Source of the DNA: Tamarix chinensis
Taxonomy: Eukaryota; Streptophyta; Magnoliopsida; Caryophyllales; Tamaricaceae
NCBI GenBank assembly: GCA_030549775.1
Contig: CM060180.1
Location: forward strand, 89,133,172 to 89,197,171
Length of the DNA: 64,000 nt
Direction of reading: 5' to 3'
Below, piece by piece: positions 22,305-35,292 of the stretch. How positions within the stretch are numbered: the first letter of the stretch is position 1; the number at the start of each line of letters is the position of its first letter. The notes below the pieces were generated by a model that saw nothing but the letters and a program-made list of their open reading frames with translations, did not search any database and was not told where the DNA came from. Position numbers and translations under genes: made by a program.

Positions 22305-23029
22305 TAGGGATGTTCATGTTATCCGATATCTGCTTATTTGATCTGATATCCGAAGCGATCCGATCCGAAAAAGCAAATAATCGATCCGATTTTTTTTTCA
22401 AATCAAATATCCGATCCGGTCAACGAAAAGTCAAACAAACCAAATATCCGATCCGACAAATACAAATAATATTCGATCCGAAGAAAAATAGATATACATT
22501 TTTTATAATTTTTCATTTTATATATAATTGTATATAAATAAATTTATATGTGTCTGTGTATAATTTTTACTTACTTTATTTATTATTTAAGGAAAAATTT
22601 AATTTAATTGAAATTATATTTTTAATACAATCCCTTTTTAGATATTTATAAAAATAAAAATAAAAATACTCTGCATACGGATAGACTCCATCCACTCTTT
22701 TCTTATTTTAGTTTTAACATTAGATATTTGTTGAGTAAGTCGGATATTTGCTAAGCGAATCGGATATTTGCTCAGCATTCGCTCAACAAATCGGATAATA
22801 TGAAATATATTTGTCATTTGGTAAATTTTTTATATTTGAAATTGTATTTGAATAATATCGGTTATATTTGATATCCGATGATATCCGATCCGAAAATTCA
22901 AATATCCGATCTTCCGGATATCCGAAATTTCAAATCAAATATCAAATATCATTTTTAGATATCCGAAATTTCAAATATTCGACAATTAAATATTCGAAAT
23001 ATCGGATATTTGAACCGTGAACAGCCCTA
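22305..23029. mobile_element. hAT-type MITE, 725 bp, TSD TTTATCCC
   Basis: Ends are TAGGGATGTTCATG and, inverted, TAGGGCTGTTCACGG, a terminal inverted repeat known from plant hAT non-autonomous families. Eight-bp duplications TTTATCCC flank it (22297-22304, 23030-23037). The interior is packed with ATCCGAT/ATATCCGA words in both orientations and has no coding capacity. Confidence 0.88.
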
Positions 23030-23037
23030 TTTATCCC

Positions 23038-23395
23038 AGTGCATGCACTCAAACCTACCCATTGTTTTATAGCATTTACCGATGGTTGCTACTTGGGGAA
23101 GAGTGCTTACAAGTTATTGAGAAATCTGGCATGACGAGATGAAGCCTGCACCCCTATGAACACGGGGAACAGTATCAGGTATCATATCGGTAAGGTCTGC
23201 TACTCAGGTAATTTTCCTACTAGAACCATGTTGCGAGATAAGGGTGTGAATGTCCCAGCTAGCTGTAAGTTTGTGGTGCCGACAAGACTACTATGCACGC
23301 AAGCCATGTTCTGTAGCACGTCTTGTCTGATGATAGTGTCCCATCAAGTTTTACTCAGGAACTTAGGGCGAGACGTAAGAAACTGGTTTGCATAG
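23038..23395 (+). pseudogene. L1-type LINE ORF2 C-terminal relic, part 2
   Basis: Continues the LINE after the MITE. TDGCYLGKSAYKLLR (about 23076) and NFPTRTMLRDKGVNVPASC (about 23211) match the YSVKSAY..L and LPTR..L..+G......C (zf-RVT) blocks of plant LINEs. Frames are broken. The continuity across the MITE supports both calls. Confidence 0.6.
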
Positions 23396-23573
23396 ATTGA
23401 GAGAATGGATTAAACGGAGGTAGTCAGGTAGCGTGGGTCCTAACACTAAGAAAAGCATAGGCATTTTTCCATAACTTAATAAGAAGGTTATCTATACAAA
23501 AGAACATAGAAAAAATAACATAGAAAAACTAAGTCTCTCCACTTGGCCCCGTGTGAATAAAGTAAAAGTAAAA

Positions 23574-23641
23574 ACTTATCCACACTTTTTGTGTGGAGCT
23601 TTTTGTACAGTTTCAAGTGTAACTAATAGATTATCATTTAC

Positions 23642-23709
<68 letters not shown>

Positions 23710-23843
23710 GTAAATAAATTTTTCCCACCAAATTAAGTTATTAAAAGAAAAAATATATATATTTTTACTATTAAAAGCATGGATAATCTATTAGTTACAC
23801 TTGAAAGTGTACAAAAAGGTCCACACAAAAAGTGTAGATAAGT
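23574..23843. mobile_element. Fold-back (MITE-like) element with (AT)n core
   Basis: Arms of about 67 bp (23574-23640 and about 23777-23843) are inverted copies with few mismatches, sharing CACACTTTTTGTGTGGA and TCAAGTGTAACTAATAGATT. The centre is a (AT)n run (23645-23706) bracketed by a second short palindrome. No TSD is clear, so the superfamily is undecided. Confidence 0.75.
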
Positions 23844-25900
23844 ATATATATGTATATATATATTATTCATGTTCATCTATAATAAGAAATGTAATAAAAA
23901 TAATACATTCCACACGATTAAAGGCTTATAGTTATTAATTTATTGATTAATACAATCACTAATTAATGGCATATATTTTACGTAAGCTAATAAGTCAAAA
24001 TAATTAAAAAAGAAAATATACATAACAAAACTTAATTGAAGATAAATAAAATATATGACTTTCTTAATCTAAAAAAAGATAGCATAGAATAATCTATAGG
24101 TCTAATTTCTATAGCGAATTGAGGATGGCCTTGAACCATCATGAATTCTAACTTGAACTCGATTACTAGCAGCATTTGTAGCCCCCTACAACATGAAACA
24201 AAATCAAATGAGAGTCTAAGATTAGTCAATGATGCATGACATGCTTAAGTAAAAAAAATAAATGTCTAAGCCAAACACTAAAAGCATTATATTTTAATTT
24301 CATAAAAATCAACACATCACACTATTAAATAACAAATAAGGCAACCAAAATGTGAAAACAAATTTGAATAATAACAATAAATACTTTAAGAATTTATCAT
24401 AAATGTTCCATAAAATCTTGGAGAAAACTTAGCTACCAAATGGATAAAAAATATAAGACCAAAAACCATAGGAAGAAACGTAGCATGTACACTTGGGATG
24501 GAGATAGTTTTGGATAAAGAACTAGGTCATATGATAATCGAGATCTGAGATCGACTCTTCAACTATGGACTAGCTACTCATGGACACTCTCTCACACCCC
24601 TTTTGCAAGTTGACCCCTTTAACACGTTGCTCCATTAGTTTAGAAGTAAAAGAGTATGCCATGAAGGCTTTAACATTTGTAACTATTAAATGCCTACAAA
24701 TCATTCAGCTCATGAACTCGCATCCTTGGTGGTAAAGGAGTTGTTAAACTCTACTTGGAATGCTTGTTTCCCTAATGTAATGTATCACGTAATTTTGGAT
24801 AAGTTTGAGTAATGAAATTCTCATGTTTGAGTTTCAGAAGAGTTTTTCTTTTAAAGGTAACACATAATTTGAATTATCCACCGTTATTCTTATTTGTAAA
24901 GAGAACTTCAAGTACTTAAAATGTATAGTAGTATATATTCTTAGATATGTACTTATAGTAGTCTTAGTAGAAAAACTAAAGGATAAACTTCTTGGTTACC
25001 AATAATATATTGAAGAGTTTACGTATTGGAATTAAAATATTTATGGCTCATATCTTATGTTCTCATCTCCATCTATATTATACAACATTTAAGCTATTTC
25101 CCTCCCCCCTTGAATTGTACCCTAAGCATACTAAAATAAATTGTCATAAAATATATGATGGATGATGATCAACAGATAAGTATTATATCCACCATAACAC
25201 AACTATAAAGAGGCTGAAGAAAAATGTATCAGAATGCCTCTATGGATGAAGAATAAAAACAATCATTTGTTGAATAATATAAATATAACATTATAGATGC
25301 ATCAACTATTTAATCATTATTTGTTTCACCTAATGTAAAAAATAAGGATATCATCTACTAGCACATAAAAACCCTATAAGAAGAAATAATCCTAAAAAAT
25401 TCTAAAAATGTTACTACACAAGCTAACTTATTTAGCAACTTAAAGATCTAAGCAAAAATAGTAAATGAAGTTATTTTTAGCTTTAGTTTTATTTCACAAA
25501 AGTTCAAGACATCATTCCTCCGTGATACCAAAAAGTACAAATGTATTTTCCATAAATTAATTGTGAAAAAAAAAGCAACCTAAGACTCAACTACATAAAG
25601 ATAATGGTATTGCAATAATATCAATGCAACAAGTGGAGGTTGAATTTGTCAAGTTATTTTGAATGAAAGATGCAACACTACACCTATAGAACAAATTTTG
25701 ATAAATTCCTAGAGGAATAGAGAATGTTAACCTAAAACCCATGCTACATATTTTTGGAAAATGCTAAACAAACAAAATTAGTGTTTTTTATATTGGTTAT
25801 CAGAAAGACAAATGGCGAGATGGTTTTGCTTCAAAAAAATTAAAAGTCAATAAAGAGTCGTAAGCACTAAAATTCAAATTAGAAAAGAAAAGGAAGAAGA
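23844..25900. other. AT-rich sequence, no gene recognised
   Basis: No frame longer than about 65 codons and no family match seen. It may be the non-coding 3' side of the CACTA element on the minus strand, but nothing here proves it. Confidence 0.5.
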
Positions 25901-25904
25901 AGAA

Positions 25905-26560
25905 AATGCAATTAGCTAACCTATAACATCATGTCTAATATTTCCAAGTTTTTTCTAGAAATTTTCTTTTGTGTTGTTCTAGCCATATTTTGATGTGAGG
26001 AATCTATTTGTCTCACCTAATCAAAAATAGAAGAGGATAAGAAAAATAATATAAGAGAAATAATAGAAAAATGCTCACCTCATGATCCCTTATGTTTGTT
26101 TCATCTTCATCACCTCCAGTAGGATCCTTAAACACAATGACAATCTAAGCTCATGTAGAAGCCATTAAACGAACTTGGGAAGATAATTGTATATATGAAT
26201 TCATATGCATTACAAATTTTAAGTAAATAAACAATTAATGAAATAAAAAAAAGAATAATATAGGAAATTAGCTAACTAGAAATGTTAGATCTCGTATTTT
26301 CGACTTGATATCTAGAATTTTGCCTTCACATTATTCCATACATGTTGTGATGTAAGGAATACATCCCTCTCACATAATCAAAAATAGAAATACGTAAAAA
26401 AAATAAAACAAATTCAAGAAAAATGAGAAAAATGAGTAGAACTAATAATACTCACTTCCTAATCATTTATGTTGATTCCATCATCATCACTTCCAATAGG
26501 ATCATCAATAACTATGCCTTCCCTAGCAAGTGCATACGACGTTCGACAAACTTGGGTTTA
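25905..26560 (-). other. Tandemly duplicated exon-like segments
   Basis: Two segments about 370-380 bp apart share the order TTAGCTAAC..., TCTAGAA-TTTT, GATGT(G/A)AGGAAT, TCTCAC.TAATCAAAAATAGAA, then a short acidic frame on the minus strand ending in (A/G)A followed by GTGAG(C/T). The minus-strand peptides (around DPTGGDEDE and DDPIGSDDDG) are alike and the GTGAG could be splice donors. This looks like an exon-intron unit duplicated in tandem, possibly part of the CACTA element. Confidence 0.4.
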
Positions 26561-27480
26561 ATCTCTATCTCCAGAGAGTCATCTTCAATGCAACAGTTTC
26601 TCAAAATAAAAAGTCAAGTTTCAATTTTGACATATGCAAATCTAAAGAGAACACATCTCACAAATTCAAAATAAATTTTGCCTAAAGCTTTTTACTTCAG
26701 TAGTGTGGCACTGATCTTTTTTAGCATGTGAAAATTTTCTAATAATTAAAAGTTTCTTTAAATAATAAACAAGATTAGTTTAAATTATAAAGGAAAAAAG
26801 TAAAATAAATTCAAAAGTAAATGTATACCTTTCTTGTTGGAGAAAACAAGTAATCAACCAAGTCCACCCATTATTCTTGTATTACATATTCAGGCACCTT
26901 CTTTGTAATTTGATGTTTTGTTTTGTTAAGATCAAAGTAAATGCATTTCATTTTACTCTTATATTTTTTTCATTTTAAATTGACATGTGACATGATCATC
27001 TGACCAATTTCTATGTTCTTAGTCATATAAAATTTCCTCTATTGTAAAAAGAGAAGTATTTAAAATCAAGAGTGTTTGGGGTAAGATATAATATAAAAGC
27101 TATACATAAGCACTGAACCATTGACACTAATTTACTTACTCAAACTAGCTTCACAATCTCCACTTTATAATCGCTATGAACCATATATCGGTTAATATAA
27201 CCTATAAGACAAATATCACCGTTTGTTGCAAGTTCACTAAGAAATCGAACCAAAAACATGTCCTCTTTTTATTATTAGCTACTTAAATTTGTTAAAACTA
27301 ATAATAAATTTCACACAACTCTTTAAAAACCACACCTGAGTTAATAGAATATGTTCTTTTTTCGTAGAAAATTTTCCATCAACATCTTCAATAATATAAA
27401 AATTTATGCCCATGCGTTTAAACTTATCAACAATATAAGATATAAAAATAATAAGTATCACATATAATTTTAATGACATC
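26560..27480. other. AT-rich sequence, no gene recognised
   Basis: No supported coding frame, RNA or repeat. A minus-strand frame at 27279-27503 continues with the CACTA tail but is frame-broken. Confidence 0.4.
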
Positions 27481-28370
27481 ATCTTTTTCAAAGGATGTAT
27501 CATTGATCAAAGCTTCCTTTTGAGAGTAATTGGAAGGCGGTTGGGAATCTTCAATGTCATCGGAATGAGTGTCCTCCCCACTCAAACCTATTTTATTTAT
27601 TTCTAGAGCATCATTAATTTCATTTGCACCTGGGTCACTTAAGATGAAAATTGTTGTGGTTCACTTGCTTCTCCACATTATTTTTGTTTATGTATGTAAA
27701 CCTACATATAGAAAACAGACATTCTTACCTAAAATAAACACAAATATATATATAGTTATATAATTCAACAAAGAATGAAAAGTTTTTCCAAGGTATTTGG
27801 GCCAAACACCAAAGGTAATCAAATGGCATACCAGAGACCCCACCTTGCAAATAAGAATAATTGTGAATCAAATCTAAATTTTCAAGCCTATTACATATGA
27901 AACCATATATTTGATAAAATGAATTGTAGAGATCATTTAAATAACAGTGCAATCCCACTTGCTAAGAAGAATAAACAATGATTGGAAATATAACTACACA
28001 AATGAGATATTCCAAACAACTTTGACGTTATGATATATTGTCAATTATGTTTGAGTTTTGAAGTTCCAGAAACAAGAATCACTTAGTTGGAAACCACTTA
28101 TAGCTTTAATAAATTATATATATACTTGGTAGTAATAAAAGATTAAATGTTTTTTAAATCATAGGTATTTTGAATGAAATGGAACTAGAAATTGGAAACA
28201 AAAATTGAAACCTAGATCATTATCAAATATATAAACCTAGAGCTATGTGTCAATGTCCTCACTAACTAATCCAAAAACCATTCCTAGATTATATAAATCT
28301 TATGTCTTGTGACTAACAACATGTAACCATCCTTTTTCTATCTCATCTTCTACAAAAAATTAAAAAAAAA
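27480..28370 (-). pseudogene. CACTA transposase C-terminal tail (decayed)
   Basis: The minus strand from about 27640 to 27480 reads an acidic, serine-rich peptide (EINDALEINKIGLSGEDTH) like the low-complexity tail after the DUF4216 domain of TNP2-type transposases. The part between this and 28370 has no clear match. The assignment rests mainly on its position next to DUF4216. Confidence 0.4.
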
Positions 28371-29809
28371 ACTTTTTTAGCTTGCCATGAAAAAAAATGG
28401 TTCAACTTTTAATAATCACCCAATGTGCATAAGTTTGGAGAAATTTATGTATGGAAAATTCTTTCTATCATGGTTTAGTCCACCTAGCAAAGTTATATCT
28501 ACCCAACTACAGTGAAATAATGCAGCTTTATAAGTCCCATAATAGTCTACTTCGTAAATATCAATAAATCTTCCATAGTAAGAATCTCCATCTACTTCAA
28601 CCATCACTCCATAATTTTGTGTCTTTTTATTTCTTTCATGATCCAAAGTATGAAACTTGGATCCATTAATTATATAGCCTTTGAGCCTTCTTGCATGTGT
28701 ATTTAATCTATAAGCTAAGGCCATTTTTAGCTCCCCTTCTTCAATGCTTAAATTAATTTTAGGTGCCTAAAGTAAAAAAAAACAATTAGACTTATCTATT
28801 ATGTTAGTTTTACCCTTTCAACTATTTTGTTCATAAGTCTATTACCTAATATTTAAGCCATCTCGAAAACTCTTCTAATATCCACTTGGCTTCTAAGGTT
28901 TGATATGTTCTAATTCCCATTTGTAGACATTCTTCTTACTTTTGACATAAGAATATTTTACAATGAAACCAAGAGTTAACTTTCTTAATTTCATTATATG
29001 AAAAATCACTTCATCAGCTACAAAAATACTTATTCTTGAAAATCCTTTAGAATGTAATTAAAATGGAGCTAAACATAAGGATGAGCTTGTGCCATGCTTT
29101 TTTCATCAAGGCGAATGATTTTTTCAGCACCAACTTAATCTCCTCTCGAGTTGAATAAGCATAGATCCTTATTTATAATGTCTTCATAATTTCTTTTTGA
29201 TTTATCAGAGACTATATCACTGCCTTCAATATATCTTAAAAAGAAGGTAACAATCTCTTCAAAGATATAACCCTCAGTAATAAAGCCTTTTGGCTGAGCT
29301 CTATTTCTAACATAAGCTTTCAATCAATCCAAATTCCTTTATAAAAGTTCATGGGTTATGTCTACTAAAAAAAATCTATGTTAAACTACTAACATGTAAA
29401 AAAAAATTGATAAATAATAGATCAAAACATTTTAACCATTTAATGGGATATATCTGTTCATATTGAACTAGTTACAAAGTTTGACTTGATCAACCAAATG
29501 AACCAAGAGATGAACAGTAATTGTGAAAAAAAGAGGAAGAAATTCCATCTCTAGTCAACTTTGTGTTTTAACAATACTTGCTTGTAGGTCATGAAGCTAA
29601 TTTTGATTATTATACTTAGAGCACAAGGATTTGAATAAATAAGACAAATCTAACAACACATCAGCAACTTGAGTTACTCCTAATGCTTATAAAGCTATAG
29701 GTAGGATATCTTGCATAAGAATGTGATGATCATGACTCTTAAGATTGAAGAGTGTTCGTTTTTTTTATTAACACATCTAGAATTATTGGATGCATACTCA
29801 TGAGGCACT
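28370..29809 (-). pseudogene. CACTA (En/Spm, TNP2) transposase, C-terminal half: DUF4218 and DUF4216
   Basis: On the minus strand, right to left: VPHEYASNNSRCVNKKN (just left of 29809) is the region after the transposase core; KAYVRNRAQPKGFITEGYI (about 29320-29260) is the DUF4218 signature (YVRNR..PEG.IAEGYI); the frame 28724-28416 is DUF4216, with GSKFHTLDHERNKKTQNYGV, YYGRFIDIYEVDYYG, ALFHCSWVD and NFSKLMHIG. Stops and frameshifts separate these blocks. Plant CACTA transposases bind and move elements with CACTA termini. The coding sequence continues to the right of the solo LTR at 29815-33222. Confidence 0.85.
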
Positions 29810-29814
29810 TTAAC
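29810..29814. repeat. Target-site duplication TTAAC (left of LTR E)
   Basis: TTAAC at 29810-29814 pairs with TTAAG at 33223-33227; one mismatch. Confidence 0.6.
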
Positions 29815-32800
29815 TGTTATACCCCCATTTTTCACTATTAAAAAATTTTATTTTAAAAATCTTACGGAAATAGAAAACTAATAGGCACTTAGAAAAAATG
29901 GGGTGTTACCGCCGCATCTAACATAAGATAGGATTCAACCATCTATCCCATTCTAGATATAAGGATGAGAAACTAAACTAATCAAACTCAATGTTGAGTG
30001 TGCTAAAACAAGTTATATAAATATTGAAAGGAAAACTTCTAAGTAAAAGACCTCAACAGTTTGCAATATTCAAATATATAAGAAACCAAATTTAAGGGTC
30101 CAAATTACAGGAAACCCAAGTACAATGTAAATCCAAACTCTAATCCATCAAGGACCACTCAAAGTCTTTAGATGTCCTCACTCTCGGAATCTATGCCCCA
30201 CACTAGGTTGGTCAACTACTGACCATCCTTGAAAACCTACACAAGGGCCTCTACTCATGGAAATGAACAAGTAACTGAGTAAATGAGTAGTATACTTCAA
30301 ACTAAGTAAGCTAAGTTACCTTCTCAATGGAGTTACTAACACACAAGATTTTAAAATAATACACAATTCATACTAACATCCCCCATGCATATTTTGTTTA
30401 GACAGGATACATACTTTACCATGGTCACATTAGGTATAGGAATTTCATACCATACATGACTTGTCATGCTTGACACCATAGGATTACATCATAGATGACG
30501 ATATACAAACTACAAGTAGAATGTCCAACTAACAGTAAGTCTTCATTCATCCAAGCACCCAATTTCACTATAGGTCATTTTCTATATCCCTGATTTTTAT
30601 TAGGTTATTTATATATATATTTCATTATCCTTATTGCCAGTTTTTTCTTTTACTCTATTTTAATCTTAACCACATTCTTATTTCCAAATTCTGATTCAAA
30701 ATACTTTTTCAAATTATGATCCAAATAATTGTCCAAGCTATTATCCAAATACTCATTCCAATTATTATCAAGTAATTGATTATGCACCACCCCATGGTCT
30801 CACATACTATGGAAGTCTATCTGAACAAAAGGACATAAAGTCCAAGACAAAGTCAAGTAACAACCAATGGACATAAGTTTGAGTCAAGGCCAAGTAACCA
30901 CCAATAGATATAAGTCCAGACCGAAGCCTAAACAGCCTAGGTAACCAGACCCTTTAGTATTGATACCATCAAGTACATCATTAATATCTAGAGTAGATAA
31001 GGCATGGGCATCTAATAAGATCCCACCCAAAGGCAGACTAACTCATGATAGCTAATCGAGGATTAGGTAACCTAAACCCATACACATCTCAATTGTCTTT
31101 CGCTTTAAGTGATTAGTATGTTATTCTCGAGGTTACATGATTACAAAAGTAAGACATTTATATACGTATTCCATATTAACCATTACCATCTCTAACCACG
31201 TGTAGGATTTCTACTAATGCTTACTTAAAATTAACAAAATCCATTAGATTAATCAATCTAAGACAAAGTCCTAATTTCATTACCCCTTTTCAAAGCCATC
31301 AAATACTTATTCAGATTTACCCATCAAGTCCTTTACATCACCCATTGAGTATGTCATGTATCATGATCTATTTAATCGATCCATTAGGTGGTTAATCCAC
31401 GTCAATAGATGTATCTTACTCATTAAATAGTCATATAGCAGTGTTAGGCATAGTCTCAAAGCATATCCAAGCTAAAAGATCAAAACCATACAATCTAGAT
31501 AAACCAGCCAATCAGTTTGGCTTAGTTAAACCTAGGGTTCCCTCAAACCAATTAATCGATCCATCTGAACCAGTCGATGGTTCTTGAACCAATCGATCGG
31601 TTTTACTAAACTATTCAATGGGTTTAAGCTAAAAGTAAACAAAGGTCACCACAAACCTACCACTCTATTGGTTTGGGCTAAACAGTCGATTATTCCAAGA
31701 TCTAATCAATTGGTTTAATGTAACCAATCAATTAGTTTACCCTTAAATAGAATTAAATAGGCATTTTCATGTAAATCATGCTTAAAACTTTTACTACACA
31801 TATACTAAAACATATCTTGGGATCATACCAACACTTTTTTAGCCCATAACTTAGAAATGCCTCTTAATCAATCAACTCAACCTAATTTCCCTAAAATCAT
31901 ACATTTTTCTCAAAATTCATAATTTAATCAACATACACCAATCCAAAACAAAATTATCATGCCAAATTATAAAGTAATGACTTTATAAAATTACAATACA
32001 TCACAATATTAAGTAGGTTACATTTTAGATGTAAAAATAACTTACTTTGCGTGAGCAAACCTTTTCCTCCTATAAAAAACTCACCTTGGAAGATTTTTGA
32101 CTTCTAAACTTTAAATAAAGTAGGATTTAAAGCTACAAAAATTCTATGAATAATTTCATAAAATAGAATTCAAATTTAGAGAAAAATGACTTACCAAACC
32201 TAGGAGAAAATAGAGAGGAGTTGTGCTAAAAGAGAGACTTAACTTCCTCTTAAATATAACCCTCCTTGCTTAAAGATAAACAAGAAGGAGTTAGAGAAAG
32301 GATAAAAAAGTGGAAAGTAACTGAAAGTAAGCTCAAATTAGAGAGAAAGAAAATAAGGTTAGAAAGAGTTGGAGTGTTTTGGTGGCTGAAAGAAAGGTGA
32401 TTAGTATGGGCAATTAGGGCTATGTATAGCCAAGAAATTGGTATAAGAATGAATGTGGTTATGCTTAGATAAAAAAAAAACTATAATTTATACAGTTAAA
32501 ATTGAGTTGAATGAGCAAATTTCATCAAAGATAGGTTGACCTCTCATCCAAAGCTAAAATGGTAATTTCTTGAAAAATGCATGTCAAATTTGCTAAGAAA
32601 TATTAAACACAAAAGAGGGAATTAATGGTTAGTGTTGAAGGAATCTCCCACCTAAGTAGAGGTCTAGGAATCAAGGCCATAATTTCCAGAGCGGGTAGAG
32701 GAGAGAGGTGGAAAAAGACAAAGCTAAGGTTACCCTCTTTCTCAAATGTCCCAATCAAACCCTTGAATCTATTCAAGGTAGATGCTTTAGTTAAATGACT

Positions 32801-33222
32801 AATAATAAAGGTTAATAATATTTTAAGAACATATTAGAATGGAATTATCAAGTTTCTATTTTAGTATAAGAATTTTTTTCTTAAAAATTAAGTTTAAAAA
32901 ATGTACCTAAATCGACAAACCAATCGATCAATTTATCTTACCAATTAACTATTCTATTAACCAATCAATTGGTTCTCCAAACTAGCTGATCAGTTTAGTT
33001 AAGAAAAACCATTTAGCTAAAATAATAAACCAATCAATTAGTTCATGGAATCAATCAATCGGTCTACTTGAAAACTCATTTTATTCGATTTTCAAAACTT
33101 ATTGAAATCTAATTTTTCCTCAAACTCAAATATAGTTCCAAATCAAAAATGAAATATTGTCAAATATTAATAAATACAATAACTTCTCATTCAAGAACTT
33201 CACAAAAAGATGGGTTATTACG
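29815..33222 (-). mobile_element. Solo LTR E, 3.4 kb, inserted in the CACTA transposase
   Basis: Begins TGTTATACCCCCATTTTTCAC and ends GGGTTATTACG (decayed). Near the start it has the family phrases TGGGGTGTTACCGCCGCA and ACTAAGTAAGCTAAGTTA, but it lacks the CCACTATT/GGTGG array. Instead, clusters of ACCAATCGAT(C/T)GGTTT words lie at 31545-31740 and 32915-33065. The minus-strand transposase frame reads FDKL on its right and VPHEYASN on its left, which are adjacent in the family, so the insertion is precise. Orientation is inferred from similarity to LTRs A and B. Confidence 0.8.
31540..33070. repeat. Clusters of near-palindromic ACCAATCGATTGGTT words in LTR E
   Basis: Variants such as AACCAATTAATCGATCC, ACCAATCGATCGGTTTTAC, ACCAATCAATTAGTTT, ACCAATCGATCAATTTA and ACCAATCAATTGGTTC occur in two clusters (31545-31740, 32915-33065), many self-complementary. 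Between them lies ordinary AT-rich LTR sequence. Confidence 0.7.
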
Positions 33223-33227
33223 TTAAG

Positions 33228-35040
33228 CTTGTCGAAGACATTCAAAAACCACTTGTTATCTTTAGTAAACATATAATAAAGAGATGAGGCATGAGGAATA
33301 AGGAGATTAGGTATTACATAAAGCTTGGTGATGATGTTGCCTTATATTATTTTCCTTGAAAAACATTCTTGCATTTTCATCATCTTTAAATTTTCCTTCA
33401 ATATTTAATAATGTCACTAACACATTTTAACAATCATTTTTCTCTATGTGCATAAGATGACATAAACGATTATACTCTTAGTATGGCTAGTCAAAAATAT
33501 GTTATTTTTATTCCAAATCCCTACATCCTCATCATTATGGTTATCTCCAATGGTACCACAAGTAGATGCACCTATGCGTTTTCTTTCTTTCTTCTTAGTT
33601 GGTCTTGTAGTATTTCCTTATCAAAAGCTAAGTTATTATTGTGCCCTTAAAACATCACTTCTAGATTTAGGGGTTAGAGCATGACCATGCCTCTCAATCC
33701 CATCAAATAAACTACTTTGGGATAGAAAAGGATGGTTATCTTGTTGCCACATATGGTGATCACCATAACAATTTTTTTACCCACATCGATATAAATGAGT
33801 TAGTATAGCACACAAGGACATACATGATAACCTTTAGTACTCCAACCAAATAGCATAACATCAGCAAGGAAGTCATTAATGGTAGACATCAAAATTGATC
33901 ATAGTTTAAAAGGCTCTCCAACATAAGCATCAAAGATATGAACACCATTAGATAACAATCTTAACTCATGTAATAATGGTTTCATATATACATCAATATC
34001 TTTACTAGGACTAGATTTACCAAAAATTATCAAAAATAGACCTAAAGAGTGGGACTTCATACAAATCTAAGGGGGTAAGTTATTCACACTTAAAATAACT
34101 AGCCATTTATTATAGTTAATATTTTTTATCCCATAAAAATTGAAAAAATTACTAGTAAGGCTAAGCCTCACATTTGTAGGGTTTTAGGAAAAATCTAGGT
34201 GCCTCATGTTAAACTCTCTCCATACCAATACATCCACCTTTGAACCATTCTTTCTCATGCCATATCATATCTTCTTCTATCTTTGAAGACATGTACATCC
34301 TCTTAAAACTCAAAATTAGAGGAAAATACTTCATAACTTTAGGTGGAGGCTCTTTTGAGCTTGCATTATATCACTCACCACCAACATCACCCTTATTACC
34401 TTTATGCATTTTCCATCTAGGAGTTTAGCACACATCATAATTACTTTTATTCTAATTTTAACCTCAATACAAAATACAATAATATGGACATACACGAATG
34501 TTTTCATATCCAATGCATCCTTAATCAACCATTTGGCCTTATAATAAGAAGGAAAGCAATTCATATGTGGAGAGGTATCTAATAAAACCTCAAGCAATAG
34601 TGTGACATATTTTTTAGGACAAAGAAAAAATACATTTAAGATTGATAGATGTAACAGAAAGGAAAGTGTTTAAAAAAAAATTCCAAATAGGGTAAAGCTC
34701 TTTATTAGAAAGTTGCACTAACTTTCTATATTTGGCATCTTCTTCAAGATTATAAGGATGATAATTTTGTAGAAAAGATATATCATATTCAACATGAGTA
34801 TTCTCTAATGAGCCTCTATCATTAATTTCACTAGTTGATATATCCTCTATAAAAGTATCATTTACTCCAAATTCCTCCCCTAACAAGCCTCCCATGTCAT
34901 ATTAGCCCACTACATTACCTTCATTAATTAGTTGCAATTTGTTTACCACTAATTTCTCCTTGAATAAAAATATGTTCAAAAAGTATCTTTAGAGCAAGGA
35001 AAATGCAATCCTTATAACCTTTGAAAAATTTGTGATATGA
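33228..35040 (-). pseudogene. CACTA (TNP2) transposase, N-terminal and core half
   Basis: The minus strand from 35040 leftward holds: an upstream region with GYKDCI (zinc-finger-like N-terminus, weak); LLDTSPHMNCFPSYYKAKWL (about 34590), the L...P......SYYEAKKLI block; MIWHEKEWFKGG (about 34265), equivalent to the WH..H...G block; KSSPSKDIDVYMKPLLHEL (about 34005), equivalent to PG..IDVYLQPLI.EL; VHIFDAYVGEPFKL, and MSTINDFLADVMLFGWSTKG (about 33885), equivalent to W..ISDFPAY.MLSGWST.G; and KDNKWFLNVFDKL (about 33265) directly at the LTR insertion. Multiple stops; clearly dead. Confidence 0.85.
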
Positions 35041-35292
35041 AACATGTATTTTTTTGTAATTAATAAGCTTTCATTAATAACCGAAATTGAGCATACATAA
35101 AACATCCAGACAGGTACCAAGGGAAACTAGGATAGAGATCATCTATCTAACTCCTCTAAGATTTTCCTATACTTACTATATCTTTTACTATTTATAGCTC
35201 TTGTATACATATGGGTCATAATTTTCCTAACTATATCATTTGCCTGCGAATTCTTCCCTCAAAAGATAACTTGATTTCTGTAATACCATAGT

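Noticed and set aside
33499..33684. Plus-strand ORF in the CACTA region
   Set aside because: Opposite strand to clear TNP2 transposase similarity; a shadow.
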